Assembly: GCA_022180725.1 (NCBI GenBank)
Contig: BQMO01000008.1
Coordinates: forward strand, 40,463-104,462
Reading direction: 5' to 3'
Length of the DNA stretch: 64,000 bases
Source of the DNA: Phycisphaerae bacterium
GTDB taxonomy: Bacteria; Planctomycetota; Phycisphaerae; Phycisphaerales; UBA1924
Position 1 is the stretch's first letter. Every line of letters starts with the position of its first letter. Under the pieces are notes generated by a model. It did not search any database, was not told the origin of the DNA, and saw only the letters and a program-made list of their open reading frames with translations. Positions 1 to 8,750 of this stretch are shown here, piece by piece. A program made the translations under genes and the position numbers.

Positions 1-1
1 C

Positions 2-1060
2 GCGTTGCACGCCCGGTTCGCCCCCCGCGTCGCCAAGGCCGCCGCCGCCCGCGCCCGCGCTGCCTACGAACGCGACAACCTCACCGAGTGGTCGTTCGGC
101 GACCTCCCCGAATCCGTTACCGTCGAGCACAACACGCAGCCCGTGACCGCGTACCCCACGCTTATCGACGAGGGTGGGTCCGTGGGCCTCACACTCGTCT
201 ACGACCCGCACGCCGCCTCGGCCCACCTTCCGCGGGGCGTCCGACGCCTCTTCGCCCTCGCCATCCGCGACGAGGCCTCTCATCACCTCGCCGCCTTCGA
301 CACCTGGCCCGAGATCGTGAAGCAGTACAGCGCCCTCGGAACCGCCGAACACCTCCGCGACGCCGCGATCTGCCTCATCGCCGAGCGCACGTTCCTGCAC
401 GGCCAGTCTCTCCCTCGCACCCGCGCCGAGTTCGACGGCCGCGCTGCCCAGCAGTGGGGGAGGCTCGCCGCCTCCGCCCGTGAGGTCTGCGACGTGATCG
501 CACGCACCCTCGAACCCCGCGCCAGGCTCGCCCAACGGATCAGCGGCGGTACCCCGCGCCTCTGGGCCAACAGCGTCGCCGACATCCGCGAGCACGCCTC
601 CTTCCTCATGCCGCGCGGCTTCCTCTCCCTCGTGCCGTGGGACCGCTTCCGTCATTACCCGAAGTACGTCACCATCATGCATGAACGCCTCTTCGGCCTC
701 CGCGAGGGCGGTTCATCTTCCGAGACGGCCGCACTCGCGACGGTCGCCCCGCACTGGAAGCGATTCACCGGCTGGGTGGCTCGCGCGCAAGCCGCACAAC
801 GCGCCGCCGCCGATGCACCCGCGCCGGCCCGCCCCACAAACATCAAGGCCCCGATCCCCCAGACCCGCCGCACGGCCCAGGTCATCAACCTCGACGCCGC
901 CGATTGGGCCTTGCAACCCGGCAACCTCCCGCAAGCAGTGGGGGAGTACCGGTGGGCGCTCGAAGAGTTCCGAGCCGCGCTGTTCGGCCCGCAGCCGCCC
1001 CCCAAAGACGCGCCCGCACCAACGGCCCTTGACGCGCTCTGGACACGCGCGCAAGGCTGA
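2..1060 (+). CDS. hrpA: ATP-dependent RNA helicase HrpA, C-terminal part (5' end outside window)
   Basis: The reading frame is open from the first bases of the window, so this is the 3' end of a longer gene. The roughly 350 residues match the DUF3418 region that closes HrpA-type DEAH-box helicases: a block reading LTEWSFGDLPE followed by TAYPTLIDEGGSVGL, and a late block with FLSLVPWDRFRHYPKYV. The helicase core (Walker A, DEAH) would lie upstream and is not visible. HrpA unwinds RNA in the cytoplasm; in Escherichia coli it rescues stalled ribosomes. The first possible internal start (TTG at 5) is not proposed as the real start. The stop is 24 nt from the next gene, which appears to have its own promoter. 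Confidence 0.85.
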   Translation, partial: ALHARFAPRVAKAAAARARAAYERDNLTEWSFGDLPESVTVEHNTQPVTAYPTLIDEGGSVGLTLVYDPHAASAHLPRGVRRLFALAIRDEASHHLAAFDTWPEIVKQYSALGTAEHLRDAAICLIAERTFLHGQSLPRTRAEFDGRAAQQWGRLAASAREVCDVIARTLEPRARLAQRISGGTPRLWANSVADIREHASFLMPRGFLSLVPWDRFRHYPKYVTIMHERLFGLREGGSSSETAALATVAPHWKRFTGWVARAQAAQRAAADAPAPARPTNIKAPIPQTRRTAQVINLDAADWALQPGNLPQAVGEYRWALEEFRAALFGPQPPPKDAPAPTALDALWTRAQG

Positions 1061-1084
1061 ACTCGGCCGCCCGTACACTCCCCC

Positions 1085-2371
1085 ATGCTCACCGCCCTTG
1101 TGTTCGTCGCAGCACTGGCGCAGCCCGACCCCGCCCTCCTCGCTCGCCCCACACCCGCACAGGCCCGCTGGCACGACCTCGAAGTCGGCATGTTCATCCA
1201 CATCGCCCCGCAAACCTGGCAGGACAGCGAGTGGGACAACCTCGGCACGCCCCTCTCCACCATCAATCCCGACAAACTCGACACCAACCAATGGGCCGAC
1301 ATCGCGGTAAGCATGAACGCCAAGTACATCGTCTTCGTCGCCAAGCACGAGGGCGGCTTCTGCTGGTGGCAGACCGACACCACCGATTTCTCCATCAAGC
1401 ACTCCCCTTGGCGCGAAGGCAAGGGCGACGTGCTCGCCGACCTCGCCGCCTCCTGCAAGGCCCGCGGCCTGGGCCTTGGCGTCTACCTCTCCCCGCAGGA
1501 CAAGAAGCACGCCGTGGGCGTCGGCGGCAAAGCCAAAGACCCCGCCAAGCAGGCCGAGTATGAACAAGTCTTCCGTACCCAACTCACCGAACTCCTCACC
1601 CGCTACGGCGACATGATGGAAGTCTGGTTCGACGGCTCGCTCGTCTTCGACGTCGGCGACATCCTCATGGCCCATGCCCCCAACGCCGTCGTCTTCCAAG
1701 GCCCCCAGGCCTCCATCCGCTGGGTCGGCAATGAAGACGGCCACGCGCCCTACCCCGCGTGGAACGCCGTGAAGTTCGGCGCGAAGAAGTGGGGGGACTA
1801 CACCGCCGCCGACGGCGACCCGTCCGGCGACCGCTGGCTCCCCAATGAGTGCGACGCCCGCATCCGCGCGACATGGTTCTGGCGCACCGACAACGAGAAC
1901 ACGCTGAAGACCTTGCCGCAACTCATGGAGATGTACGACAAGTCCGTCGGTCGCGGCGCGGTGCTGCTCCTGAACAACACGCCCGACCGGACAGGCCTCA
2001 TCCCCGAGGCCGACGCCCGCCGCTCAGCCGAGTTCGGTGCGGAGATCCGCCGACAGTTCGAGACCCCCGTCGCCGATTCATCCGGCAAAGGCCCCGAGGT
2101 CCGCGCGACGTTCAGCACCCGCGCCACGATCGACCGGGCCGTGACGATGGAGGACACCACGCACGGCGAACGCGTGCGCGCGTACGTCCTCGAAGGGCTG
2201 GTCGACGGCGATTGGAAGCCCCTCGCCACGGGCACGGCCATCGGCCACAAACGCATCGACCGGTTCCCGCCCATCGAGGTCGAAGGCATCCGTCTCCGCG
2301 TGACAGAGGCAGTGGGGGAGCCGATCATCCGCCGCCTCGCCGCCTTCCGCGCTCCGGAGCCGGCCCGATGA
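1085..2371 (+). CDS. Secreted alpha-L-fucosidase, GH29 family
   Basis: A 428-residue GH29 enzyme expected to release L-fucose from glycans. The motif EVWFDGS at residues 179-185 carries the family nucleophile Asp (D183); KHEGGFCWW (87-95) lines the substrate pocket, and GAVLLLNNTPDRTG near 290-305 corresponds to the usual LLLNIGPDADG segment. The N-terminus MLTALVFVAALAQ is a very short hydrophobic leader without basic residues; an in-frame stop at 1058-1060 leaves no ATG or GTG further upstream. There is no Shine-Dalgarno sequence; TACACT (1074-1079) ends 5 nt before the ATG, which suggests leaderless transcription. It overlaps the following acetyltransferase gene by ATGA, so the two form an operon. 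Confidence 0.88.
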   Translation: MLTALVFVAALAQPDPALLARPTPAQARWHDLEVGMFIHIAPQTWQDSEWDNLGTPLSTINPDKLDTNQWADIAVSMNAKYIVFVAKHEGGFCWWQTDTTDFSIKHSPWREGKGDVLADLAASCKARGLGLGVYLSPQDKKHAVGVGGKAKDPAKQAEYEQVFRTQLTELLTRYGDMMEVWFDGSLVFDVGDILMAHAPNAVVFQGPQASIRWVGNEDGHAPYPAWNAVKFGAKKWGDYTAADGDPSGDRWLPNECDARIRATWFWRTDNENTLKTLPQLMEMYDKSVGRGAVLLLNNTPDRTGLIPEADARRSAEFGAEIRRQFETPVADSSGKGPEVRATFSTRATIDRAVTMEDTTHGERVRAYVLEGLVDGDWKPLATGTAIGHKRIDRFPPIEVEGIRLRVTEAVGEPIIRRLAAFRAPEPAR

Positions 2372-2862
2372 CCGACGCCCCCCCCGAATACGTCGCCGCG
2401 ACGACGCCCGCGCACCGGCGCGACTTCGAAGCACTCTGCCGCGAGTACGCCGCGAGCCTTCCTTTTTCCCTCTGCTTCCAGGGCTTTGACGAGGAGATGC
2501 GCACGCTCCCCGGCAAGTATGCGCAGCCCAAGGGCGTCATCCTCCTCGCGTACGTCAACAGCGAACCAGCCGGCTGCGTCGCGCTCCGTGAGATCGAGCA
2601 CCAGCCCGGCGACGCCGCCCCCGTCTGCGAAATGAAACGCATGTTCGTCCGCCCGGCCTTCCGGGGCCTGGGCCTCGGCCGCGCCCTCGCCGAGCGACTC
2701 CTCGTCTTCGCGCGAAACGCCGGCTACGCCACCATGAAACTCGACAGCGAGGACACCTTCACCGCCGCCATCGCTCTCTACCGCTCGCTCGGCTTCGCCG
2801 ACATTCCCCGCTACAACGACGACCCGCACCCCCATACCGTCTGGCTCGCCAAGCGCCTGTAA
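2368..2862 (+). CDS. GNAT-family N-acetyltransferase
   Basis: A 164-residue protein with the GNAT acetyl-CoA binding motif A: the strand MKRMFVRPAFRGLGLGRALAE (about residues 89-109) contains the RxxGxG pyrophosphate loop (R99, G100, G102, G104). The C-terminal part ALYRSLGF is the usual motif B. The start ATG at 2368 overlaps the fucosidase stop (ATGA), indicating translational coupling. The substrate cannot be told from sequence; GNAT proteins of this size acetylate small amines, amino acids or protein N-termini. Its coupling to a secreted fucosidase gives no obvious functional link. It ends 15 nt from the stop of the convergent gene. Confidence 0.85.
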   Translation: MTDAPPEYVAATTPAHRRDFEALCREYAASLPFSLCFQGFDEEMRTLPGKYAQPKGVILLAYVNSEPAGCVALREIEHQPGDAAPVCEMKRMFVRPAFRGLGLGRALAERLLVFARNAGYATMKLDSEDTFTAAIALYRSLGFADIPRYNDDPHPHTVWLAKRL

Positions 2863-2877
2863 GTCGATCCGCGAGAC

Positions 2878-4140
2878 CTACAGCCCCCATACGTCCTCGA
2901 AGTCGAAGACGACCATGTCCTGCGCCGGTTGCCGCACCGCCTCGCGTTGCGAGGCCGTCAGCACCGCCTCGACCTTCCGCCTCGTCGCCCGGTCGAGTTC
3001 AAAGCGCCGCTCGCGGAGCGCGATCATCGGATCATCCGCCGGCGGCTTCAACGCGTCCGAGGAGTAGAAACTGATCGTGTTCCCATCCTCCGTGGTCGCC
3101 ACCTGCATGTTCGAGCCTTTCGGGTCCAGCCGTGCGGGCTTCTTCTTCTCCTGCTGCTCCTTCGCGACCGCGGCCATCTCGCGCAGCAGCGCCAGCCGCC
3201 GCGTCTCGTAGCCCTCCACGATCTCCCGCACCTCGCGCCGCTGCGACTCGTCCAGCGTGCTGAGCGCCGCCGCCGCACGGATCACCTTCTCGCTCCGCGT
3301 CGGCTCGCACAGTTTCGGGTAAGACTTTTCCAGCACCGCCCGCCGCAGCGCCGTCGCCTGTTCGGGCGCAAGCACCGACGCGACCTGCTCCGCGTACCGA
3401 AGGTTCAGGTCGCGCACGGCGATCCGCGCCGCCTGCGCCTCTTCCCACACCCGCAACGCCCCCGCCCTGTCCGTGCCTACCAGCCGCTCGAACTCCTCGC
3501 TCCGCGACTCGCCGATGGCCTCATCACGCGTGCGCAACGCCCCGTCCATCGCGTCCGCGTACCGCAACAATGCCTCGGTCACATCCGCGCTGCCCCATGC
3601 CTCGGGCACATGCTCCTCTACCAGTCGGACCAGGTCGAGACTCTCCCCACCCAGCCGCCCCGCGCTGATCCGCTTGAACCGCCGCATCTCCCGCTCCGCC
3701 AAGGGCCAGCGGTTCGCCTGGGCTGACGTCAACAGGCTCTTGAGGTCATCCACGAACGCCCGCTTGATGCGATCCGCCTCCTCTTTCCAGCGTCCGACTT
3801 CCTCTTGAGGTACCGAGGCACTGCTCACGTCCTTCAAGGCCTCCGCTCGTTCGATCCGATCCTCCAACGCCGCGGTATGAACCTCCGCCGCGGCCTTCAG
3901 GTCGCTCGCGTGCCCTTCGTACAGCGCCAAGAGCGGCTCGCGCTCCTCGTCGCTGAGCAGCAGCACGCGTCCCAGGATCGTCATGTCCGTCCGCGTGAAC
4001 TCCGGCTTGTAGAACTGGCGTGGGCTTTGCACGCCCACCGCCATGCTCTGAGCCAGCGCGGCCCCCTGGAGGCCCAGCAGGACGGTCAACGCCATTAGTC
4101 GCGGCATGAGCAACGTGAATCCGGGCCTGCTGGACATCAT
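2878..4140 (-). CDS. Exported helical protein with five LTxxQ-like motifs (Spy/CpxP-like)
   Basis: A 420-residue protein with a signal peptide (basic start, hydrophobic core about residues 8-25, cleavage after GAALA at 30). The mature part is charged and almost wholly helical. It repeats a motif resembling the LTxxQ signature of the periplasmic stress proteins Spy and CpxP: LSDEE (62-66), LTSAQ (137-141), LAPEQ (257-261), LDESQ (296-300) and LTASQ (394-398), each followed by a charged helix. No catalytic motif is seen. The start at 4140 is preferred over ATG 4164 because GAGGAG lies 6 nt upstream of it. The family resemblance is my inference; a periplasmic chaperone or sensor role is possible but untested. 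Confidence 0.7.
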   Translation of the reverse strand: MMSSRPGFTLLMPRLMALTVLLGLQGAALAQSMAVGVQSPRQFYKPEFTRTDMTILGRVLLLSDEEREPLLALYEGHASDLKAAAEVHTAALEDRIERAEALKDVSSASVPQEEVGRWKEEADRIKRAFVDDLKSLLTSAQANRWPLAEREMRRFKRISAGRLGGESLDLVRLVEEHVPEAWGSADVTEALLRYADAMDGALRTRDEAIGESRSEEFERLVGTDRAGALRVWEEAQAARIAVRDLNLRYAEQVASVLAPEQATALRRAVLEKSYPKLCEPTRSEKVIRAAAALSTLDESQRREVREIVEGYETRRLALLREMAAVAKEQQEKKKPARLDPKGSNMQVATTEDGNTISFYSSDALKPPADDPMIALRERRFELDRATRRKVEAVLTASQREAVRQPAQDMVVFDFEDVWGL

Positions 4141-4224
4141 GAAATGGCTCCTCAGTCCGGGCATTCGTCGCCCGGAGAATCAGATGCACCAGCGGGCCGT
4201 TCGGCCACTGATCACTCGTCGGCG

Positions 4225-4250
4225 TCATTTAACATAACATTTCTTATAGG
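4225..4250 (-). promoter_or_regulatory. AT-rich candidate promoter of the LTxxQ-repeat gene
   Basis: This patch is strikingly A+T-rich for the region. Read on the minus strand it holds TATAAG (4248-4243) and TATGTT (4236-4231), either of which could be a -10 element for the gene starting at 4140. No convincing -35 is seen at the right distance. It lies in the 130-nt space between that gene and the antiporter gene. Confidence 0.35.
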
Positions 4251-4270
4251 ACGTTCCGTGCCGTGGCGGG

Positions 4271-5554
4271 CTATTGGGCCAGCTTCGGTGAATCCTGCCT
4301 CCGCCCTCGCCATAGCGCCCACTCGAAGATCGGCGTCGCCATCAGCGTCGTCACGATCGCCATGAGCACCATGATCGAAAACAGTGTCTGCGTGATCAGC
4401 CCGCGCTCGTACCCGATGTTCAGGATGATCAACTCCATCAGCCCCCGCGCGTTCATCAACGCCCCGAGGGCCACCGCGTCGCGCGTCGGCTCCCGGTGCA
4501 CTTTCGCCGCGGCGAAGCACGCCACCCCCTTGCCCACCGTCGCCGCGAGGATAATCGCCGCCGCGATGCCCGCGAGCGACCACGAGTCGATCAGGCCGAT
4601 CTTCGTGTTCAGCCCCGAGTTCACAAAGAACAGCGGCAGCAGCAGCGTCGTCACCGCGGGGTACAGCATCCGGTTCAGTTCCGACGCGAACTTGCCCCGC
4701 GGCATGGCCGCGCCGAGGATGAACGCCCCGAACACCGCGTAGATCCCCATCGCGTCCGTCGCCCAGGACCCCACCATCACCATGGTGAGCACGAACGCGA
4801 GCATCGCCAGGCTCATGGTCCCACTCCGTTCGACGGACGTACCGAGCGGCCGCAACATCCGCCGCAGCACAAGCAGGCACAGCACCGCGTACAACACCCC
4901 CCCGCCGATGGCCTTCGCCGCGATCATCGCGTCGCTCTGGAAACTCGCCAGCACCACCGCGAGCACGCACCACGCCGCCGCGTCGTCGATCGATCCCGCC
5001 GCCAGCGCCAGCGTGCCCAGGCTCGTCCCCCCCAGCCCTCGTTCGTGGATGATTCGCGCCAGCATCGGAAACGCCGTGATCGACATCGCCGCGCCCAGGT
5101 ACAGCACCGCCTCCCATGCGCCCACACCCTCGGCGAACATCCGGGCGTCGTGGTGCATGAACGCCGCGAGGCCCGCCCCCAGCGCAAACGGCGCCGCGAT
5201 CCCCGCGATCGACACGCTCGCCGCCGCCTGTTTCCGCTGCGCAATCAGGTCCCCGCGGAACTCCACCCCGATCAGGAACATGTACACGGCCAGCCCGATC
5301 TGCGCCACGCAGTAGATCACGGTCCGTGATTCCGCCGGGAACAACCACGCCTGCGCCTCCGGGAACATCGCCCCGAAGATCGACGGCCCCAGCACCACGC
5401 CCGCGATCATCTCCGACACCACCGGCGGCTGCCCCACCCACTTCGCCACCACCCCTACGGCACGGCACGTCGCCAGGATCACCGCCATCTGCAGAAAGAA
5501 CAGCACCGAGAGATCGAAGTTGCTCAGGGCGGCAAGGCTTGTCATGATCACCAT
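4271..5554 (-). CDS. Cation:proton antiporter, CPA2 family
   Basis: A 427-residue inner-membrane protein with about 12 hydrophobic segments. The CPA2 hallmark GQPPVVSEMIAGVVLGPS sits at residues 41-58, AMSITAFPMLARII at 156-169, and the ion-binding pair of aspartates is in SIDDAAAW (D190, D191). The double Asp is typical of electrogenic Na+/H+ type members. There is no C-terminal RCK/TrkA-N nucleotide-binding domain, unlike Kef K+ efflux systems, so a simple Na+ or K+/H+ exchanger is likely. The start is uncertain between ATG 5554 and ATG 5545, neither with a good ribosome binding site. It is divergent from hutH with about 100 nt between. Confidence 0.88.
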   Translation of the reverse strand: MVIMTSLAALSNFDLSVLFFLQMAVILATCRAVGVVAKWVGQPPVVSEMIAGVVLGPSIFGAMFPEAQAWLFPAESRTVIYCVAQIGLAVYMFLIGVEFRGDLIAQRKQAAASVSIAGIAAPFALGAGLAAFMHHDARMFAEGVGAWEAVLYLGAAMSITAFPMLARIIHERGLGGTSLGTLALAAGSIDDAAAWCVLAVVLASFQSDAMIAAKAIGGGVLYAVLCLLVLRRMLRPLGTSVERSGTMSLAMLAFVLTMVMVGSWATDAMGIYAVFGAFILGAAMPRGKFASELNRMLYPAVTTLLLPLFFVNSGLNTKIGLIDSWSLAGIAAAIILAATVGKGVACFAAAKVHREPTRDAVALGALMNARGLMELIILNIGYERGLITQTLFSIMVLMAIVTTLMATPIFEWALWRGRRQDSPKLAQ

Positions 5555-5660
5555 GCGGCTTCATCATCGGACGGTTCACACGCCCACCCTGATTTCTCAT
5601 GGGCGGCGTGCCAGCCGTCAGAACCCATACCTTTGCTCTTCACACCACCCGGAGCATTCG

Positions 5661-7181
5661 ATGCCCCACCACGCCACCCCCCCGCTCACGCTCTCGGGCC
5701 TGCCTCTCACCTTCGACGAGGTCCTCGCGGTCGCACGCGGCGATCGTGTTGTGACGCTCGGCGACGCCGCCCGCATGGCCATGACCCGCGCCCGCGCCGT
5801 CGTCGAACGCCGCCTTGCCGACGGCCACGCCCATTACGGCCTCAACACCGGGTTCGGCTCGCTCTCCCGTCAGCGCATCGACCCCGCCGACCTCCGCGAC
5901 CTCCAACGCAACCTCGTCCGCTCCCACGCCGCGGGCTTTGGCAGCCCGCTCCCCGCCGACGTGGTCCGTGCCATGATGCTCCTGGCCGCGGCCTCGCTTG
6001 CGAGGGGCCTCTCCGGCGCGCGCCCCGTTCTCGTCGATCTCCTCCTCGGCATGCTCAACGCACGCCTCACACCGGTCATTCCCGAGACCGGTTCCGTCGG
6101 CGCGTCCGGTGACCTCGCCCCTCTGGCCGCCATGGGCCTCGCCATGATCGGCGAGGGCGTTGTCTCCACCGCCGACGGCCGAACCCGCCCCACCGCCGAC
6201 GCCCTCCACGACGCCGGCCTTGTCCCCATCGCCCTCGAAGCCAAGGAAGGCCTCGCCATCATCAATGGCACGCACCTCATGGCGGCCCAGGGCGCCCTGC
6301 TCTGCCATGACGCCCGCCGACTCCTTGACGCCGCGCTCGTCGCCTCGGCCATGTCCATCGACGCTTGCCGCGCCACCGACGCCTTCCTCGACGATCGCGT
6401 CCACGCCGCGCGGAACCAGCCCGGCCAGCGCGCCGTCGCCGCACGCCTCCGCGAACTCCTCGCCGGCAGCACCATCATCCCCAGCCACCGCGAGAACGAC
6501 CCTCGCGTGCAGGACCCCTACTCCCTCCGCTGCATCCCCCCGGTGCTCGGCGCCGCCTCCGATTGCCTCGCGTACGTCACCGCCGCCGTCATCCACGAAC
6601 TCGCCGCCGTCACCGACAACCCGCTCGTCCTGGGCGATGACATCGTCTCCGCGGGTAACTTCCACGGCATGCCGCTGGCCATTCCCCTCGACGCCCTCAC
6701 CATCGCCCTCGCCGCCCTTGCGGGCATCGCCGAGAGACGCGTCTTCTGGATGCTCTCCGCCTTTGATCCCGACGCCGGCCTGCCCGCCTACCTCTCGCCC
6801 AAGCCCGGCCTGCACTCGGGCCTGATGATCGCCCAGTACACCGCCGCCGCGGCCTGCAACGAGATTGTCGGCCTGTCCCACCCCGCGAGCGTTGCGAACA
6901 TTCCCACCAGCGCCGAAGTCGAGGACTTCAACTCCTTCGGCCCGCGTGCCGCCGCCAAGGCCCGCCGCGCCCTCGACCTTGCCTCGGGCGTCGTTGCCAT
7001 CGAACTCCTCTGCGCCGCCCAGGGCGTCGAGCACCACCGCCCGCTCCGCAGCGGGCACAAGGTCGAAGCCGCCTTGGCGAATGTCCGCGCCGTCGCCCCC
7101 ACGCTCACCGCCGACCGCCCCCTCACGCCCGACATCGAGGCCGTCCGTACGCTCATCCGCGACGGCGATTTCTCGGGGTGA
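5661..7181 (+). CDS. hutH: Histidine ammonia-lyase
   Basis: A 506-residue enzyme deaminating L-histidine to urocanate in the cytoplasm, first step of histidine use. The self-forming MIO cofactor comes from Ala-Ser-Gly at 148-150 in GSVGASGDLAPLA; YGLNTGFG (59-66) carries the active-site Tyr, and the HutH-type segment QDPYSLRCIPPVLGA favours histidine over phenylalanine or tyrosine. ATG 5661 is chosen because GGAG lies 6 nt upstream. The next gene starts with GTG overlapping the stop (GTGA). The partner gene hutU lies 25 kb away, and hutI or hutG are not in the window, so the pathway is not in one operon here. Confidence 0.95.
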   Translation: MPHHATPPLTLSGLPLTFDEVLAVARGDRVVTLGDAARMAMTRARAVVERRLADGHAHYGLNTGFGSLSRQRIDPADLRDLQRNLVRSHAAGFGSPLPADVVRAMMLLAAASLARGLSGARPVLVDLLLGMLNARLTPVIPETGSVGASGDLAPLAAMGLAMIGEGVVSTADGRTRPTADALHDAGLVPIALEAKEGLAIINGTHLMAAQGALLCHDARRLLDAALVASAMSIDACRATDAFLDDRVHAARNQPGQRAVAARLRELLAGSTIIPSHRENDPRVQDPYSLRCIPPVLGAASDCLAYVTAAVIHELAAVTDNPLVLGDDIVSAGNFHGMPLAIPLDALTIALAALAGIAERRVFWMLSAFDPDAGLPAYLSPKPGLHSGLMIAQYTAAAACNEIVGLSHPASVANIPTSAEVEDFNSFGPRAAAKARRALDLASGVVAIELLCAAQGVEHHRPLRSGHKVEAALANVRAVAPTLTADRPLTPDIEAVRTLIRDGDFSG

Positions 7182-7960
7182 CCCGCGTGCAGATCCTTGC
7201 ATGGAACATACAGCACGGCGGCGGTCCTGACCGCACCCCGGAGATCGCGCTGACGATCCGCGCCGGCATGCCGGACCTCGTTGTGCTCTGCGAGTTCCGC
7301 CCCACGCGAGGCTCCATGCTCCGTGCCGCCTTCGCCGACATGGGCCTCGACCATCACGCCGTTGGCGCGGCCAATCACGATCTCGCAAACCGTGTCTTCA
7401 TCGCGTCGCGATGGCCCTTGGAACGCTGCTCGTACGTGCCCGATCCCGCGACCGCGCGGCTTCTCCACGTCCGTACCGTGGGGATCGACGTTATCGCCGC
7501 CCATATCCCCGACGACTCCGACCTCGGCGCGCGAAATGACTGCTGGCATCGACTGCTGACCCTCGCCCGCTCCTGCCTTGACCGTCCCGCAATCATCCTC
7601 GGCGATTTCAACGCGGGCCGTCGCGGGCAGGACGGCCGCGCCTTCCATGGCGAGGCCCTGCTCGGCACGCTCACCACCCTCGGATTCGCCGATGCGTGGC
7701 GCCATTCCCGCCCCAACCAGCGTGAAGATACATGGGTCGGCTCGTGGGGCGCCGCGCGCCTCGACACCGCCTTCCTTGCTCCCCCGCTGATCCCCCGCCT
7801 CGTGAGATGCGACTACGACCACGCCCCACGCCTGGCCGGCCTCTCCGACCACAGCGCGGTCATGCTCGACCTCGATTGGTCGTGCGATCCCCACGCGCGC
7901 AATCACCCCGGCCTTTTCAACCCGCCGTGCCTCAACGACGCGGAGCGTCCTTCTTCATGA
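7178..7960 (+). CDS. Endonuclease/exonuclease/phosphatase (EEP) family hydrolase
   Basis: A 260-residue protein of the EEP fold. Visible family landmarks are the N-terminal AWNIQHGG (Asn10), the metal-binding Glu of VLCEF (E39), AAHIPDD near 107-113, GDFNAG around 143-148, and the C-terminal LSDHSAV with the catalytic Asp-His. Such enzymes cleave phosphodiester or phosphomonoester bonds in DNA, RNA or small phosphates; the substrate is unknown. Without a signal peptide it should be cytoplasmic. It starts at GTG 7178 overlapping the hutH stop, so it is co-translated with hutH. Its last 29 bases overlap the 3' end of the convergent methyltransferase gene. Confidence 0.8.
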   Translation: MTRVQILAWNIQHGGGPDRTPEIALTIRAGMPDLVVLCEFRPTRGSMLRAAFADMGLDHHAVGAANHDLANRVFIASRWPLERCSYVPDPATARLLHVRTVGIDVIAAHIPDDSDLGARNDCWHRLLTLARSCLDRPAIILGDFNAGRRGQDGRAFHGEALLGTLTTLGFADAWRHSRPNQREDTWVGSWGAARLDTAFLAPPLIPRLVRCDYDHAPRLAGLSDHSAVMLDLDWSCDPHARNHPGLFNPPCLNDAERPSS

Positions 7961-8750
7961 TGAACAGGTAGTTGAACCCGCGCAGGAAGAAGTTCCCCTC
8001 TTCCGCCGCCTTCCGCCAGTTCCCCTGCGACAATGTCCTGTTGTGCCGCACCACCGCGATAATGTCCACCGGCGTGAATCGCCGCGTGAGCCGCTCGTAC
8101 AGCTCGAACCCGATCGGCATGAACACCCCGCCGCCGCGTTCGCCCTTGCGCTTGCGGAACGAGTCGCTCACGTACAGCGCCATGTACCGTCGATCCCGCA
8201 GCACGCGGTCGATCTCCGCGATGACACGCTCCATCGCCCCGTAGTACGCCGCGCCGTGGTCGTCTCCCGCCGCGCTCAACTTCCCGATGCACCGCGGGTC
8301 GTCGCTGTAATCCACGTGCGTGGAGTACGGCGGGTCCACGAACACAAAGTCCGCCGACCCGTCCCCCATCGGCAATGCCCGCGCGTCCGCAGGCTCGATG
8401 TCCGCCCGGCTCGGGGCGAGGTCAAACCCGCGCCCGCGCCGTCTCAGGTCCGCGCACACATCGAGCGTCGTCCCGCTCCCGCACATCGGATCCGCCACCA
8501 CGTCGCCCTCGCGCGTATACCGCATCAGGCACTGCCAGATCACCCACGACGGCGTCGCGCCCACGTACGCCTTGTCCCCCTGCATCGCCGGCCCACGCCC
8601 ACCCTCGGGCCGACGCGTCGATCGCACCACCTCGCCCTGGTCATTCACCCACGCGTCGTAGTGCTGGCTCGGGTACTCCCACAGCGTGGTCGGAAAGACG
8701 CGCAGCGGCGGCCTTCGTTCCATCGCTCGCCGTGGCCGCTCATGCCCCAT
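7932..8750 (-). CDS. DNA amino-methyltransferase (N6-adenine or N4-cytosine), orphan
   Basis: A 272-residue S-adenosylmethionine-dependent methyltransferase. Motif I (DPMCGSGTT, residues 87-95) precedes motif IV (DPPY, 139-142), the gamma-type order AdoMet-binding then catalysis; the remaining C-terminal third would carry target recognition. DPPY is found in enzymes methylating exocyclic amino groups of adenine or cytosine. No restriction endonuclease lies nearby, so this is an orphan methylase, perhaps regulatory, or conceivably an RNA methylase. The start at 8750 overlaps the upstream nrnA stop by 11 nt and has GGAG 7 nt before it; ATG 8723 is an alternative. Confidence 0.8.
   Translation of the reverse strand: MGHERPRRAMERRPPLRVFPTTLWEYPSQHYDAWVNDQGEVVRSTRRPEGGRGPAMQGDKAYVGATPSWVIWQCLMRYTREGDVVADPMCGSGTTLDVCADLRRRGRGFDLAPSRADIEPADARALPMGDGSADFVFVDPPYSTHVDYSDDPRCIGKLSAAGDDHGAAYYGAMERVIAEIDRVLRDRRYMALYVSDSFRKRKGERGGGVFMPIGFELYERLTRRFTPVDIIAVVRHNRTLSQGNWRKAAEEGNFFLRGFNYLFIMKKDAPRR

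Noticed and set aside
7932..8750. A restriction-modification system
   Set aside because: No endonuclease or specificity gene lies next to the methyltransferase.
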